The notes beneath the pieces were generated by a model. The model worked only from the letters and a program-made list of their open reading frames with translations, did no database searches and was not told the origin of the DNA. A stretch of DNA of 64,000 nt from Pegoplata infirma (lineage: Eukaryota; Arthropoda; Insecta; Diptera; Anthomyiidae): the NCBI GenBank assembly GCA_963921195.1, contig OY992540.1, positions 23,758,262-23,822,261 of the forward strand, in the 5' to 3' direction. Both the position numbers and the translations under genes were made by a program. Below are positions 1 to 10,174 of the stretch, in pieces. The stretch's first letter is position 1, and each line of letters starts with the position of its first letter.

Positions 1-376
1 TGAGTAAATTTAATTCAACTCACGTGCATTCACGCAAGCTTCTCTCACACTCACGTTGACTCACACTCACGAAACACTTATTTATACAAAAAAAAAAACA
101 AAAACTAAAATTTCAAAAATCTTTCAAAATTTCCAGCAAAATTTAAAGTTCAGCGAAATTTAAATTTTTTTTTTTGCTTTTTCCGGGACGAAATATTAAA
201 TTAACCCATATTGTACAATTTTTTGTTGCTTTTTTTTTGTACAGAAGGAAATAAGAAGAGAAAAAATAAAACTAAATAAATAAAAAAATCGACTCACGCA
301 CACTCACTCACGCAATTTTTTCTCCACTCACACTCACTCACAATCACGTGAGTTGCCCATCTCTACAACAAACCAT
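1..376. repeat. CACTCACG-rich dispersed repeat, left edge of window
   Basis: The stretch is full of CACTCAC, CTCACG and CACGTGAGT words around an AT-rich core and ends with CACGTGAGT followed by TGCCCATCTCTA. The same vocabulary recurs at 52136-52235, which starts AGAGATGGGCTCACG, and more loosely at 33070-33300. It is probably a transposon derivative whose end is the GAGATGGGC word. The left end lies outside the window. No coding sequence is visible. Confidence 0.5.
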
Positions 377-378
377 GA

Positions 379-1021
379 TACTGTGATTTTTTTCGCGAAA
401 AAGATTTTTTGTTCGCGAAAGATATTTTTTTCGTGAAAAAATTGTTTCAATACAATTATTTTTAGTTTAATTTGATTGAATTTGCGACACCCATCTGGTA
501 AAGCTAGTTCGTGTACACTTAATCCCATTGTATTATCAGATTTTTTCAAAGTTAGCGTATGTATTAGCGATATTCGTGAATAAAATTATTTAAGTTTTTT
601 GTAAAAAAAAAACATTTTTTTTATATTATTGAGACAATTGCTGAATTTCTATCACCTTAACTCTCTTGAATATACAAAACAAAAGTATAGCATTTTTTCG
701 TGAATTTTTTTTTGCGAAATTTTTATTTTTTTAATTTTTTTTTATTTATTTTTTTTTTTATTTATTTTTTTTTTTATTTAATTTTTTTTGTGGAATTTTT
801 TTTTCGCGAAAAAATAATGCATTTTTAAATTTATGTTAAAAAATTATTCCAAATCATGAAAATTTCATTTTTGTAGCACTTTAGCTTTACAATGTTAAAT
901 CCCGAATATCGCGAATACGAGCGCTAACATCGAAAAACGGCAATCACCATTAAATTCAGCGACCTAGAATTAGATTACCAACAAGGTGCCCTGCTTTTTA
1001 ATTTTTGCGACTATCACAGTG
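379..1021. mobile_element. Non-autonomous TIR element (ACTGTGAT ends)
   Basis: The left end reads TACTGTGAT followed by T-rich sequence with TTCGCGAAA. The right end reads GCGACTATCACAGTG, the reverse complement of the same terminal word. The interior is AT-rich with repeated TTCGCGAA or TTCGTGAA words and no ORF of note. TA follows the right end. The superfamily is not recognised and the borders are approximate. Confidence 0.45.
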
Positions 1022-1141
1022 TAGTTTAAGTTTAATAAGAGAGAATTTAAATTTTTTTATCAGATAAAAGATTTTTTTAAAACTTAAACTTATGAAAATT
1101 TGAATGAACTTGTGAATGCCCTTGTAAAAATATTCGACTAA

Positions 1142-1400
1142 CAGACCTATTCACAGTTATGACTGGTTATGACTAATTTTATTATTTTCAAACTTCATAT
1201 TCCCTGTGTTTGTTGTAAACACAATCATAAAAAGTCTCAAAATTTAAAATTATTTGTCAATTTTGAGACGATGTGGGTAGCAGGTCTTTATTTTTTTTTA
1301 ATTTTCAAACAAAATTTGAATTTTTTTATGATTGTTTACAACAACCACATGCAAAAAATTTTGTTATGATTGTGTTATGACCTTTTTGTGAATAGGCCCC
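1142..1400. mobile_element. MITE, PIF/Harbinger-like, TAA target duplication
   Basis: This 259-bp element begins CAGACCTATTCACA and ends TGTGAATAGGCCCC, an imperfect terminal inverted repeat. The arms continue inward as GTTATGAC words on the left and their complements on the right. TAA stands immediately outside both ends (1139-1141 and 1401-1403). A 3-bp TAA/TWA duplication with a GGGCCTATTCACA-type TIR fits PIF/Harbinger MITEs. It has no coding capacity. Confidence 0.65.
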
Positions 1401-1590
1401 TAAATAATCTAATTCGATCCGTGAAATTGTTGTACCAAATAAAATGTAATTGTGCTATTTTAGATCAAAAAATAAAAAAAATTATACAATTTGATCCTGG
1501 ATTTGGTCAAATCTTATTATATCAAGTTCACCTTTTAATATCTACTTTTACATAATTTGTTGGAATAAATAAAATACGGATCTAATCATA

Positions 1591-2116
1591 CTCTCAAAAA
1601 AAACCTTGTCAAATTACTAGAAATAATCTCGTATTTAGTCCCATTTTACCAATATTTGACAGTTTTCCCTGTTTTTAACAAATAATTTTTGATTGAAATT
1701 TACATTTTTTTTGTAATTTTTCAGTTTTTCTTGTAATTTTACAAATTGCCAAGACTTTTTACAAAATAAATCAAGTAAATTTACGAGAATTTCTTGTAAG
1801 TTTTATTTCGCCAAAAAAAGTTGTAAATTTACAATTTTATTGGTAAAAATCTTGTAAAATTACAAAAAAAGATCGTAATTTTTACTAGGAATTCTCGTAA
1901 AAAAGGAGGTAGCAAAAAATCTAGTATAAACACGAAACCTCCTTGTAAGTTTTACCGCGTCAAAAAAATTGTAAATTTACAATTTTTTTGGTAAAAAACT
2001 TGTAAAATAACAAAATTATTGGCAAAAAGTTTGTAAAATAACAAGGAATTCTTGCGAAATTGGAGGTACAAAAAAGATACAAACTTTTCTTGTAATTTTA
2101 CAAGTTTTTTTTAGTG
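1591..2116. mobile_element. MITE with CACTC-type ends, TA target duplication
   Basis: This 526-bp element begins CTCTCAAAAAAAACCTTGT and ends ACAAGTTTTTTTTAGTG, with TA directly outside both ends. The interior consists of short palindromic TTGTAAATTTACAA-like words, as in the longer element at 10290-11963. The Tc1/mariner-style TA duplication is seen. Membership of the CACTCAAA-ended group is inferred from the termini. Confidence 0.6.
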
Positions 2117-2303
2117 TATCATATCAAGATGATCTTATAATATCTACTTTTTTACACTCACAATCAGAAAAGAAATTATTATGGTCCGTAATAATAATTT
2201 TTCGAATATTTAGGATCATAACATGATTGCTATGAAAATATTATGGTTGCTACAAACATGTTATGATAAAATTTGCAATCATAGTATTACGTTCTTAAAT
2301 TAC

Positions 2304-2789
2304 ACCGTCCGACAAAAATGAAAAAAGTCGTTAAACACGAACTGGTTAGTATACGTTTGAAACTAGAGACTAAATGTAGTAAAACTGCATTTACAGTTTT
2401 TAATTTTTAGATCCTGTTTCCTTTTAAAAGGGCTTCAAAGTTTTAGAAGATTCAATTTTATAAAATATTTTTTTAATATTTGTATTTGTCCTAGGATGCC
2501 AATAGTGACGGTAAATTAAAGAGGATGATCTCCCCAAATTTTTATATTGAAATACAAAATAAAAAATTGGGGGAGTTCCTCCTCTTTCATTTGCCATCAC
2601 CAGTGGCATCCCAGGACAAGTAGAAATAGTGCAGAAATATTTTACAAAATGTATCCTTTAAAACTTTGAAGTCATTTTAAAAGAAAACAGGATCACGAAA
2701 TGAAAAACTGTAAGCGCAGTTTTACTCCATTTGATCTCTACTTTCAGACGTATATCATCCGGTTAATTTTAAATATTGGCTGTCGGATG
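2304..2789. mobile_element. Foldback repeat, uninterrupted copy
   Basis: The two halves are inverted copies. The left has GTCCGACAAAAAT, TATACGTTTGAAAC and AAAACTGCATTTACAG. The right has the complements CTGTAAGCGCAGTTTT, TTTCAGACGTATATCA and GGCTGTCGGA. The apex is near 2545. A second copy at 23823-25774 is split by another transposon, so this copy supplies the empty site. It has no protein-coding potential. Confidence 0.6.
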
Positions 2790-2870
2790 CTGTTATGGTT
2801 CCCACAATCATATCTCTTCCCTGCGTGTATAATTTGATGAAAACCCCAAAATACAGACCTTTTTATATAT

Positions 2871-3532
2871 GTAGCAATAGAGTGACATTTTTTATTAAAC
2901 TTTTGACTTTCCCAAGTTTCTAACATTTATGAGTTACAAATTTGAGGCTTTCAGATCAAATTAAGTGTTGTGATTTTTGAAAATTAAAAAAACTATGTCT
3001 TACGACACACCACGAATATTAAAAAAAATATTAATTTGGTCGAACGGTTTTCCAGATATCGGTATTTGAAATTTTCCTAAAATGGTGGTTTTTCCCTACG
3101 TTAAAGAATTATTTAAAAAAAAAAATTCAAAATTCTTTCCCTTGACCTTTTGATAGAACTTGAGGCAAGCTTTCACTTAAAACTGATTTCAGACTTATCC
3201 GATCATTTTAACCCGTAACAGCATTCGTTCAAAGTTGTGATTTTTTATAAAATGCGTCTAAAACATTTAATAAAACGCTAAACTTTGATAGAAGGGCGTC
3301 ATGGGTTAAAATTTTCTGATTTTTTTTTTTAAGATTTCTTGAACGTAGCAAACAACCACCATTTTTAGAAATTTTTGACAAATTTCAAATGGCGATATCT
3401 CGAATACGACTTGTCCGTTTTTAGAAATTTTTTGATCTTCATATTCAGCATGCCAAACCTAATATCAATAATGTAAATAATCTATTGCAAGATATTTTTT
3501 TTTATGTATGGAACTTTCAAATATCCAAAATA
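2871..3532. repeat. Dispersed AT-rich repeat, gene-free
   Basis: Segments starting near AGCAATAGAGTGACATTTTT and continuing through GATATCTCGAATACG words recur in part at 12840-13005, 16560-16690 with 17180-17215, and 48720-48770. One of these copies hosts a mini-me insertion at 16.7 kb. I see no gene in this copy. Its borders and origin are unknown. Confidence 0.4.
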
Positions 3533-3721
3533 TAGGGTGAACCTCAGCAATATTTAGGTTAAACTTTATTGTCGACGAGTAGTGTAAACGCAGTTTGATT
3601 TCTACATGATTAAATGTCGGTGATGGCAGTTTGGTGTCATTTAATAATGTACAAATCAAACAGCGGTTTTACTTCTCGTCGACACTAAAGTTCATCCTTA
3701 ACAATGCTGAGGCTCACCCTG
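3533..3721. mobile_element. Short MITE of the GGTGAGCCTCAGC family, AATA target duplication
   Basis: This 189-bp element has TIRs of about 60 bp. The left reads AGGGTGAACCTCAGCAAT and the right reads ATGCTGAGGCTCACCCTG. AATA precedes the left end and follows the right end. The same TIR bounds the 2-kb element at 27803-29843, which is flanked by TCAA. The two copies therefore agree on a 4-bp target duplication. The short copy looks like an internally deleted derivative. Confidence 0.65.
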
Positions 3722-4002
3722 AATATTGGTGGAAATTTTCCAAAAATCTAAAACTTTGATTGAAAAGCGCCACGGGTAAAAATGATCGGATTTGGATCTA
3801 TTATTAGCAATTTTGAGATTTTTTTTAAGTTTTTTGACCGTAGGAAAAACCCGCCATTTTTTGCAAATTTTAAATGTCGATATTTTAAAAACCGTTTTTT
3901 TTATGTTCGTTTTATGTTCGTGTTTAATGTAAAATTTTCGAAATTTAGATCGCCTGGCACCACAGGTTAACTTAATCCGAATGACCTCACATTTGTGCCA
4001 TA
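3722..4002. other. Gene-free repeat-like stretch
   Basis: This is AT-rich DNA with phrases such as AAAGCGCCACGGGTA that recur near 59165. I see no exon, RNA gene or clear TIR. Confidence 0.4.
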
Positions 4003-4006
4003 TTAA

Positions 4007-4400
4007 GGTCTGAACAGAACAAGCCCGGCACGACTTTTTCCATACGATTTGACAGTTAAAAACCGTGACCGGCACGACAAAAAATTAAAACTTATTTTAT
4101 TTTATCTCCGGGTTCTCTCAATCTCCCTCCCTCTCACACTCCAGGGTTGCCGCATTTTCACAACAATTTTTTATTTTTCATTCACAATGGTGTAACAAAT
4201 GTACAGTAGTGCCAACTTAATCACATTGACTATGTGATAAGCGATTTTTTTCCGTAAAATTACTCTAATTTTATTAAAAGTTAGCACCACTGAACAAACA
4301 AATGACATTTTTTGCCGTTGCCGTCCCCCGTCATTGTTTTGGGCCTATTTTCTCCGGCAACGGCAACCGTCCCCCGTGCCGTGTTTGTTCTGTTTCTACC
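4007..4400. mobile_element. piggyBac-like MITE flanked by TTAA
   Basis: TTAA stands at both borders (4003-4006 and 4401-4404). The left end reads GGTCTGAACAGAAC followed by CGGCACG. The right end reads CGTGCCG followed by GTTCTGTTTCTACC, its imperfect reverse complement. TTAA targets are the hallmark of piggyBac-type transposition. The 394-bp interior has no transposase. A smaller palindrome at 4203-4292 (CAGTAGTGCCAACTT and AAGTTAGCACCACTG) may be a nested insertion. Confidence 0.6.
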
Positions 4401-4677
4401 TTAAGTTTTAGGCCTGGGAGAAAAAAAGTTCCCGGACGTTCAAAATCGGAAGAAAAACTTTTTTGCCCAACAAAAAATGCCAGTCTTATGCCACATAGTC
4501 TTTTTGACACTCAAAAATAATTTTACACATACAAAAAAAAATTTACACTCAAAAAAGTTAAAGTCCAAATATTTTTTTACAAAAACTACTAAATAACGTT
4601 GTTTTACTTAATTTTAACTCTGGAAATAACAATCATGCAGAAAACATTAATATAAAAAATGACTTCACTCTACTTAC

Positions 4678-4805
4678 CATTTCTTGTTTAACTTTTTCCA
4701 GACGCTGCTCTATTCCAACATTCTTTTTTGGCCGCAATAAACAATATATTTTGCGAACATTGCAGGAACGTAAAAGTTTTTCAATTAATGCTTTACCAAC
4801 AACTC
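4678..4805 (-). CDS. Fatty acyl-CoA reductase, single internal exon (partial)
   Basis: The 128-bp exon has an acceptor (pyrimidine-rich tract, then TTTGCAG) on its upstream side and a donor (ATG|GTAAGT) on its downstream side. Read in the only open frame, after two bases that finish a Gly codon, it gives 42 residues. These contain GKALIEKLLRSC, IYCLLRPKK and EQRLEKVKQEM. That is the segment just after the NAD(P)-binding glycine motif in insect fatty acyl-CoA reductases, which reduce fatty acyl-CoA to fatty alcohol for waxes and pheromones at the ER or peroxisome. The intron phase fits a split inside the TGxxG motif. I found neither the upstream exon encoding the start of the Rossmann motif nor the following exon. 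A pseudogene fragment is possible, but intact splice sites and frame argue for a real exon. Confidence 0.8.
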
Positions 4806-4904
4806 CTGCAAAGGTTCAAGGAGTATGAAAAACAAAATAAAAATCAAATTTATATTCAAAATGTTCAGGTTTTTCTAAAGAACACACAATATTAAATTTA
4901 TAAA

Positions 4905-4985
4905 AAACAAGTAAAAAAGTTAAATTCGGCCGTGCCGAATTTTAAATACCCTCCATCTGTATCCCAGTATTTATAAATTAATACG
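4905..4985 (-). mobile_element. mini-me/DINE-1-like element, terminal fragment
   Basis: The stretch reads ACAAGTAAAAAAGTTAAATT, then the hairpin AATTCGGCCGTGCCGAATT, then ATACCCTCCA. In other copies this is the end of the mini-me element with the stem-loop. The rest of the element is missing here and the sequence passes into the 5.0-5.8 kb duplication. Confidence 0.6.
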
Positions 4986-5014
4986 ATTTTCTAATGCACG
5001 TTCTTTAAAAATTT

Positions 5015-5790
5015 AATATCAATGGCACAGATTAATACAGACTCGACAATTATAACAAGTGTCCAAAAAGTAGTCTTTAACCATATGGTTATTTTTTTAA
5101 AATTATTCTACTAATTAGGTTAGAGAGAGAAAACCAATATAAGATAATAATCACAATTGGAGAAGCGTTTTTCCGCAACTGTTCACATACGTTTTATATG
5201 ACAACAAAATTCCGCCGCGTTTTTCCGCCAAACTAGATTCAATTCTATTTTTATGAGGACAATTGCGTTTTTCCGCTTCCCGCTCCAATTGTGATTATTC
5301 TCTAACACGCCATATGAAAAAAAGGTAGAACGGCTTTTATTCTTTTACTCCTTTCTAACTAGTAGAAAGTGTTGCCATGCTTTAAACCAGCTAAAAACCG
5401 ATCTGTATCTTTTACCCATTTTTGTTTTACAACTCTAATGTCTAGTCTGTATAGACTATATATCTATGGCACAGACTAATACAGACTCGACAAATATGAC
5501 AGGTGTCAAAAAAGTATTTTTTAATCATATGGTTAATGTTTTCAAATTATTCTACGAATTAGGTTAGAAAGAGAAAACTGATATGACGCGCCATAAGAAA
5601 AATGGATGCCAGATCGGTTTTTGTTGTCTCACTCACTCCTAAGTCGTAGAAAGTGTTGCCATGTTAGCGTAAAACGGACTAAAAACCGCTGTGTTTTCTC
5701 CTAAAATCGCTTAGTTTTTCCCCATTTTTTCTTGTAAAACTCTACTGTCGAGTCTGTATTTAGTCTGTGTCTATGGTGTCTATGGTGTTT
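5015..5790. repeat. Tandem duplication, about 450-bp unit, two copies
   Basis: Phrases such as CACAGACTAATACAGACTCG, CATATGGTTA, GGTTAGAGAGAGAAAA and GTAGAAAGTGTTGCCATG occur in the same order in 5015-5460 and 5463-5790. The first copy carries an extra 162-bp element at 5142-5303 that the second lacks. No ORF is conserved between copies. It is a non-coding repeat of unknown class. Confidence 0.7.
5142..5303. mobile_element. Small MITE inserted in one arm of a duplication
   Basis: The ends are AGATAATAATCACAATTGGA and TCCAATTGTGATTATTCTCT, an almost perfect TIR. Inside are GCGTTTTTCCGC words. The second unit of the surrounding duplication reads straight through this position (GAAAACTGATATGACGCGCC), which proves an insertion. 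Half of a related element lies at 6165-6218 (TTTTTATGAGGACAATTGCG, CCGCTCCAATT). Confidence 0.7.
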
Positions 5791-5799
5791 AGAAAATAT

Positions 5800-6425
5800 T
5801 TTTTTTGCCCATTACCAGGGCTGGAAAATCTCTAAACACCGTTTCTGTTAAAATAGCGTGTTTTTTTTTTAATTTATATGAATATGTATATCAAAATTGC
5901 TACACTCAAAAAATTATAACGGTAGATTCCACTACAAAAGACAGTTAAAACAACTACATTTGTTGTTGTTTAGACGTCTACGTTGTTGTTTTTAACTATT
6001 AATTAAAACGTCTCCCTATTGTCACCCGCGGATCTTTATGGAATTAGTTTTATTTTGTAGATCAGAAAAAATAAAGGGACACATATTTTTTTTAGCGGCC
6101 CAAATTCATATTTAGGGGGTAAAAATGAGGGGGAAGACAAGGCAATTTTTAAGTTTTTAATTCAATTCCATTTTTATGAGGACAATTGCGGAAAAACGCT
6201 TTCCGCTCCAATTTGTTAACATTCATCAAAACAAAAAAAAAAAAAAACGAAACGAAATGTTAACTTCCATTAATTTCTCAATTTAATTTAGCATCGTTGG
6301 GCATAGTTTTGTAAAATATTACACATTTTCGATGAAATATTGATAAAATTAGCTTATTAAGGTACCTACAGACGACGCAATATTATGCACAATATTTTTG
6401 ACGTTTTCCCACAATTGGCATATAC
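5800..6425. other. Gene-free AT-rich stretch
   Basis: I see no exon or RNA gene. It holds a relic of the TCCGC-type small element (6165-6218), an A-run near 6232-6247 and a CAGGGCTGG word at 5818 that could be one end of a hAT-type element with no partner found. Confidence 0.35.
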
Positions 6426-6862
6426 TATGTTTAGACCAAACAAAAACTAACTTGTTTTTGGCAAAAAAGCATTTTGGAAAACCAAACTGTTTACACCAAA
6501 TAAAAAGAGTTTTTGTTTGTCAAATCAAATTAATTATTTTCTAAATTCACTAAAAAACACAAAATTACAATAGCCACACGTTATTAAAAAAATTAAATTA
6601 CACATTTATTTACTTTTTTAAAAGATTTGAATATTAATTTAACAAAAAAACAAATATTTTTATTTTGACATTCGTTTTTACCAAAAGAAAATTGAAAAAA
6701 AACATTCACACTGAATTAATAGTAGCATAGACCACAACCTAAATTCTAGTTTTTGTTCAGTTTTAGTTGGCAACGCAGTTTTTAAATTGTATGGAAAATT
6801 TATGTAGTTTTTGCCAAAAACCAAAAAAATATTCTAAAACAAGTTGTTTTCGTTGGTGTAAA
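6426..6862. mobile_element. Probable non-autonomous TIR element
   Basis: The left end has ATGTTTAGACCAAACAAAAA, then ACTTGTTTTTGGCAAAAA. The right end has TTTTTGCCAAAAACC, then ACAAGTTGTTTTCGTTGGTG, which is broadly its reverse complement. The interior is AT-rich and non-coding. Borders are approximate and no target duplication could be fixed. Confidence 0.4.
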
Positions 6863-7078
6863 TACCGTAATACATAAAAATACTGAAATCGATTTGATTT
6901 GTAAAAATAATATTTATAAAATTTATTCTTAATGAATAAAATTTATTTAAAAAAAAAATTAATTAACTTATTTTATTTCAAATTTTTAAATTAAAAAATC
7001 AAGTAACTCAAAATAAAAACTTATTAATGGTAAAATTAAAAAAAGCCACAAATGAAAAAAAAAAAAAAAAATTATACT

Positions 7079-7160
7079 CTCGGCCAAACCGGGAGACGAA
7101 CCTGGTGCCCCCAAATTAATATCCGACGACACTACCATTAGACCACCGGCAGCATTAAAA
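7079..7160 (-). other. tRNA-like sequence with A and B boxes
   Basis: On the minus strand it reads GCCGGTGGTCTAATGGTAG (A-box-like) and then, after about 30 nt, CCAGGTTCGTCTCCCGG (B box with T-loop TTCGTCT). The acceptor stem does not pair, so it is unlikely to be a functional tRNA. It more likely marks a tRNA-derived pol III promoter in a repeat. An uninterrupted T run (A run on the given strand, 7053-7070) follows just downstream and could terminate pol III. Confidence 0.5.
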
Positions 7161-7218
7161 ATGCATGTCAAATTCGCAATTTTGTTTGATTATAACACAG
7201 CAATGCTTAAAATAACTT

Positions 7219-7302
7219 ATATACCCAGTGGTACTACCAGTAGGTAGTGGTAGGTATACCCAGTGGTAAGTATACCCAGTGGTAGGTATACCCAGTGGTA
7301 GG
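7219..7302. repeat. 16-bp minisatellite GTATACCCAGTGGTAG
   Basis: Three to four tandem or slightly broken copies of a 16-bp unit (GTATACCCAGTGGTAG) are seen, with an interrupted copy at the left end. No function is evident. Confidence 0.8.
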
Positions 7303-7876
7303 TTTAAAAATATATTCCTAGTTTTTTATAGGGATCATACTATACTATAAGCTAACAAAATTAATCGTTACTAACAGTGTTGCCAGAAATCGTCAATAGG
7401 CAAAAATCGTCTGTCCGTTTGTAAGAATTGGACGCAAAATATAAATATATTGAATGTGTTTGATATTGATCTTATCTAAGAAATTATAAAAAAAAAAAAA
7501 AAAAACAATCAAAACACAAATAAAGAGTGGATGGTATAAAAAAAAATGTAGAAAATATATTTTTTTTTCAAAAATTATTTCATTAGCAATTTAAAGACTA
7601 TCTTAAAAGAGATAAACAAAACCGGGCAAATTACAACAAACCCTCTACTGTTGTGTATAAAAGAAGTTTTGTTAAATATACCATATTTTTTCCACCAAAA
7701 TTCAATTTCGCTTTTAAAGAAAAACAAAACGACATTTAATTAATAATTAATTACAGCACATTTATATATTTGCAAAAACTGAGAAAAATCAATGACTCGA
7801 TAAATATAATGAAGGGTATAGATTTAGGTGATTTAAATAAAATTATAATAATAAACAATATTAACAAAAAAAAAAA

Positions 7877-7958
7877 AATCTTGAGTCCTAACATGATTCG
7901 AACCCGGGACTCCATGTATGAAAATCCAACACTCTAGCCATCATACCACAGACTGATT
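7877..7958 (-). other. tRNA-like sequence, copy 1 (anticodon-position CAT)
   Basis: The minus strand reads AGTCTGTGGTATGATGGCTAG (A box), then GGATTTTCATACATGG (an arm with CAT in the loop), then CCCGGGTTCGAATCATG (B box), then TAGGACTCA, and then a run of at least 12 T. The acceptor ends pair only in part (AGTC with GACT). It therefore looks like a decayed tRNA or tRNA-derived repeat head with a pol III-type terminator. Confidence 0.55.
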
Positions 7959-8329
7959 AAAAGTTTTACAATTTTGCGGGTATGTTAAAAGAACGAGAAC
8001 CAAAACAGATAAATTAGTGTTGCCAGAAATCGTCAATGAAATCGTCTGTCCGTTTGTAAGAATTGGACGCAAAATATAAATATATTGAATGTGTTTGATA
8101 TTGAACTTATCCAAGAAATTATAAAAAAAAGAACAATCAAAACACAAATAAAGAGTGGATGGTATAAAAAAAAACTGTATAAAATAAATTTTTTTTTCCA
8201 AAAATTATTTCATTTACCCAATGACAAAGAATACAAAAGATTGTTAGGCCGAATATAAATTATTAAGGATTTTAATAAATTGTAATTTTATAAACAATAT
8301 TGAAGCTAAAAAATAAATAAAAAAAAAAA

Positions 8330-8399
8330 AAACTTCATCCCGACCATGACTCAAACCTGCGACCATATGAATGATAAGCCAACAGTGCAGCCATCACAC
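8330..8399 (-). other. tRNA-like sequence, diverged and cut
   Basis: This is a relative of the sequences at 7877 and 9177, with CATGACTCAAACCTGCGACC on the given strand and an adjoining A run. Its A-box end is broken by the MITE starting at 8397. Confidence 0.4.
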
Positions 8400-8941
8400 T
8401 CAAAATAATAACTCTGTTAAATACTCTGTAAAATGACTGTAATCTCAATTCGACAGATATTTGACAAAGTTATCTGTCGAAATACAGATTTTAAGAAAAA
8501 TCTTTGTATTTTCTTGTGACCGAAAAACAAAATTTTGTAAAATTGGAGTTACTCATTAAAAACTTGTAATTTTCACAAAAATAAAAAAAGCTGGAAATTG
8601 AACAAAATTTTAATTTTAATTAATTTAATTTTAATTATATATAAAATGGATTTAACGAAAACTTTGTAAATTTACAGAGTTTTTTTTTGTAAAATTTTGT
8701 AGTCATTAAATGCATTTAACTAAAACTCTGTTAATTTACGGAGTTTTTTTGGTGAAATTATTTTCGGTTTTAGCAATATTTTACAGATAATTCTGTAAAT
8801 TTACAGTTTTTTTTGATCGAAATCATTTTACAGAGTTTTCTTCGTAAAATAACAAAAAATCTTGCTGGTTGGAAATCTATGGTATTTTCTGCTGGCTCAG
8901 CAGAATATCTCTGTAATTTAACAGAGTGATTATTTTGAGTG
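8397..8941. mobile_element. MITE with CACTCAAAA ends
   Basis: The 545-bp element starts CACTCAAAATAATAACTCTG and ends CAGAGTGATTATTTTGAGTG, a 20-bp TIR with few mismatches. Both ends are bordered by CA, suggesting a 2-bp duplication. The interior repeats CTGTAAATTTACAGAG-like words. It sits inside block A' of the tandem repeat. Confidence 0.7.
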
Positions 8942-9176
8942 CACTACTGCTGTCTATAAAATAAGTTTTGTTGAATATACCATATTTTTTCCACCAAAAT
9001 TCAATTTCGCTTTTAAAGAAAAACAAAACGACATTTAATTAATAATAAATTACAGCACATTTATATATTTGCAAAAACTGAAAAAAATCAATGACTCGAT
9101 AAATATAATGAAGGGTATAGATTTAGGTGATTTAAATAAAATTGTAATAATAAACAATATTAACAAAAAAAAAAAA

Positions 9177-9258
9177 ATCTTGAGTCCTAACATGATTCGA
9201 ACCCGGGACTCCATGTATGAAAAGCCAACACTCTAGCATACCATACCACAGACTGATT
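9177..9258 (-). other. tRNA-like sequence, copy 2
   Basis: It is a near-identical copy of the sequence at 7877-7958, including the CCCGGGTTCGAATCATG B box and the following T run. It differs by a few bases near the A box (ATGGTATGCTAG). Confidence 0.55.
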
Positions 9259-9559
9259 AAAAGTTTTACAATTTAGCGGGTATGTTAAAAGAACGAGAAC
9301 CAAAACAGATAAATTAAAAAAAAGCATTTAAGTAAACTGGAGTTATAACTCTTAAAACATAAAATATTAACAACATTTTTCAAATGTATTTAAATATGTT
9401 TATTAAAGTCCAAGATAAATCATCTTCTAAATGTGCCAATTTTGCTCCAAATTTGCTCATATTTTCTATATAGGCCACAAAGACCATATTTACACTCCAT
9501 GTTAAAATTTGTTTACATACGTTAATCAGAATTTGAGTTATAGTATTTTACATGCTAGG

Positions 9560-10162
9560 TTTGTATGGGGGGTGTTACACCCCTTTTTTCTATTCCGCCC
9601 AAATTTTACATAGAGATCAGACATGCTAAAATATCATTCTATACCAAATTTCATTCGAATCTGTTAAACAGAAGCCGAGTTATAGCATTTTGCATGCTAA
9701 GCTAATGTGGGAGGTGCCACTCCCCTTTGTCCAATTCTTCTAAAATTTTACACAGACATTGTACATGGTATAATATTATTCTGTACCAAATTTTATTTTA
9801 ATCTGTAAAGTAGAAGCTGTGTAAACGCATTCTGTATTTTCAAAATTTAAGAGGTGTCGTTAAACTTTCACTCATAACTTTTGATCGGCTGGGTCGATTT
9901 CGCTCAAATGCAATACCAAACTTCTCGGGAGAACTTCCAACAAATATGTTAAGTTACAGTCATCTCTGTGTAATATTTTGTCCGCTACAGCATTTTCAAC
10001 AGACAGACAGACGGACAGACGGACATCGCTAGAATGTCTTAAAATCGATCGGGCATCATGAATATATATACTTTATGGGGTCCCAGACCGATATTTCGAT
10101 GAGTTACAAACGGAATGACAAACTTATATATACCCTCTATCACTAAGTGGAGGGTATAAAAT
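9560..10162 (-). mobile_element. mini-me/DINE-1-like element, one end
   Basis: The stretch ends with GTTACAAACGGAATGACAAA, TACCCTCTATCACTAAGTGG and AGGGTATAAAA, preceded by a GACAGACAGACGGACAGACGG tract. On the minus strand this is the GTCY microsatellite and core phrase of mini-me elements. The opposite, hairpin-bearing end is absent; the fragment at 4905 could be its detached partner. Confidence 0.7.
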
Positions 10163-10174
10163 TGTTGGCTCGCA

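Larger units (their letters stand above)
7379..9316. repeat. Two-unit tandem repeat A-B-A'-B' with tRNA-like parts
   Basis: Block A (AGTGTTGCCAGAAATCGTC to about 7650) recurs at 8015-8396. Block B (7652-8014, with ACGACATTTAATTAATAA and AAGGGTATAGATTTAGGTGA) recurs almost unchanged at 8947-9316. The second A block is cut by the MITE at 8397-8941. The blocks end in tRNA-like sequences on the minus strand. I infer a tRNA-derived repeat duplicated in tandem and then hit by a transposon. No protein is encoded. Confidence 0.7.

Noticed and set aside
3698..4075. 125-codon minus-strand frame
   Set aside because: It crosses the border of two transposon-like elements and has no domain.
7877..7958. 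Functional tRNA-Met gene
   Set aside because: CAT sits at the anticodon position, but the acceptor stem pairs only partly and near-identical copies are embedded in a repeat.
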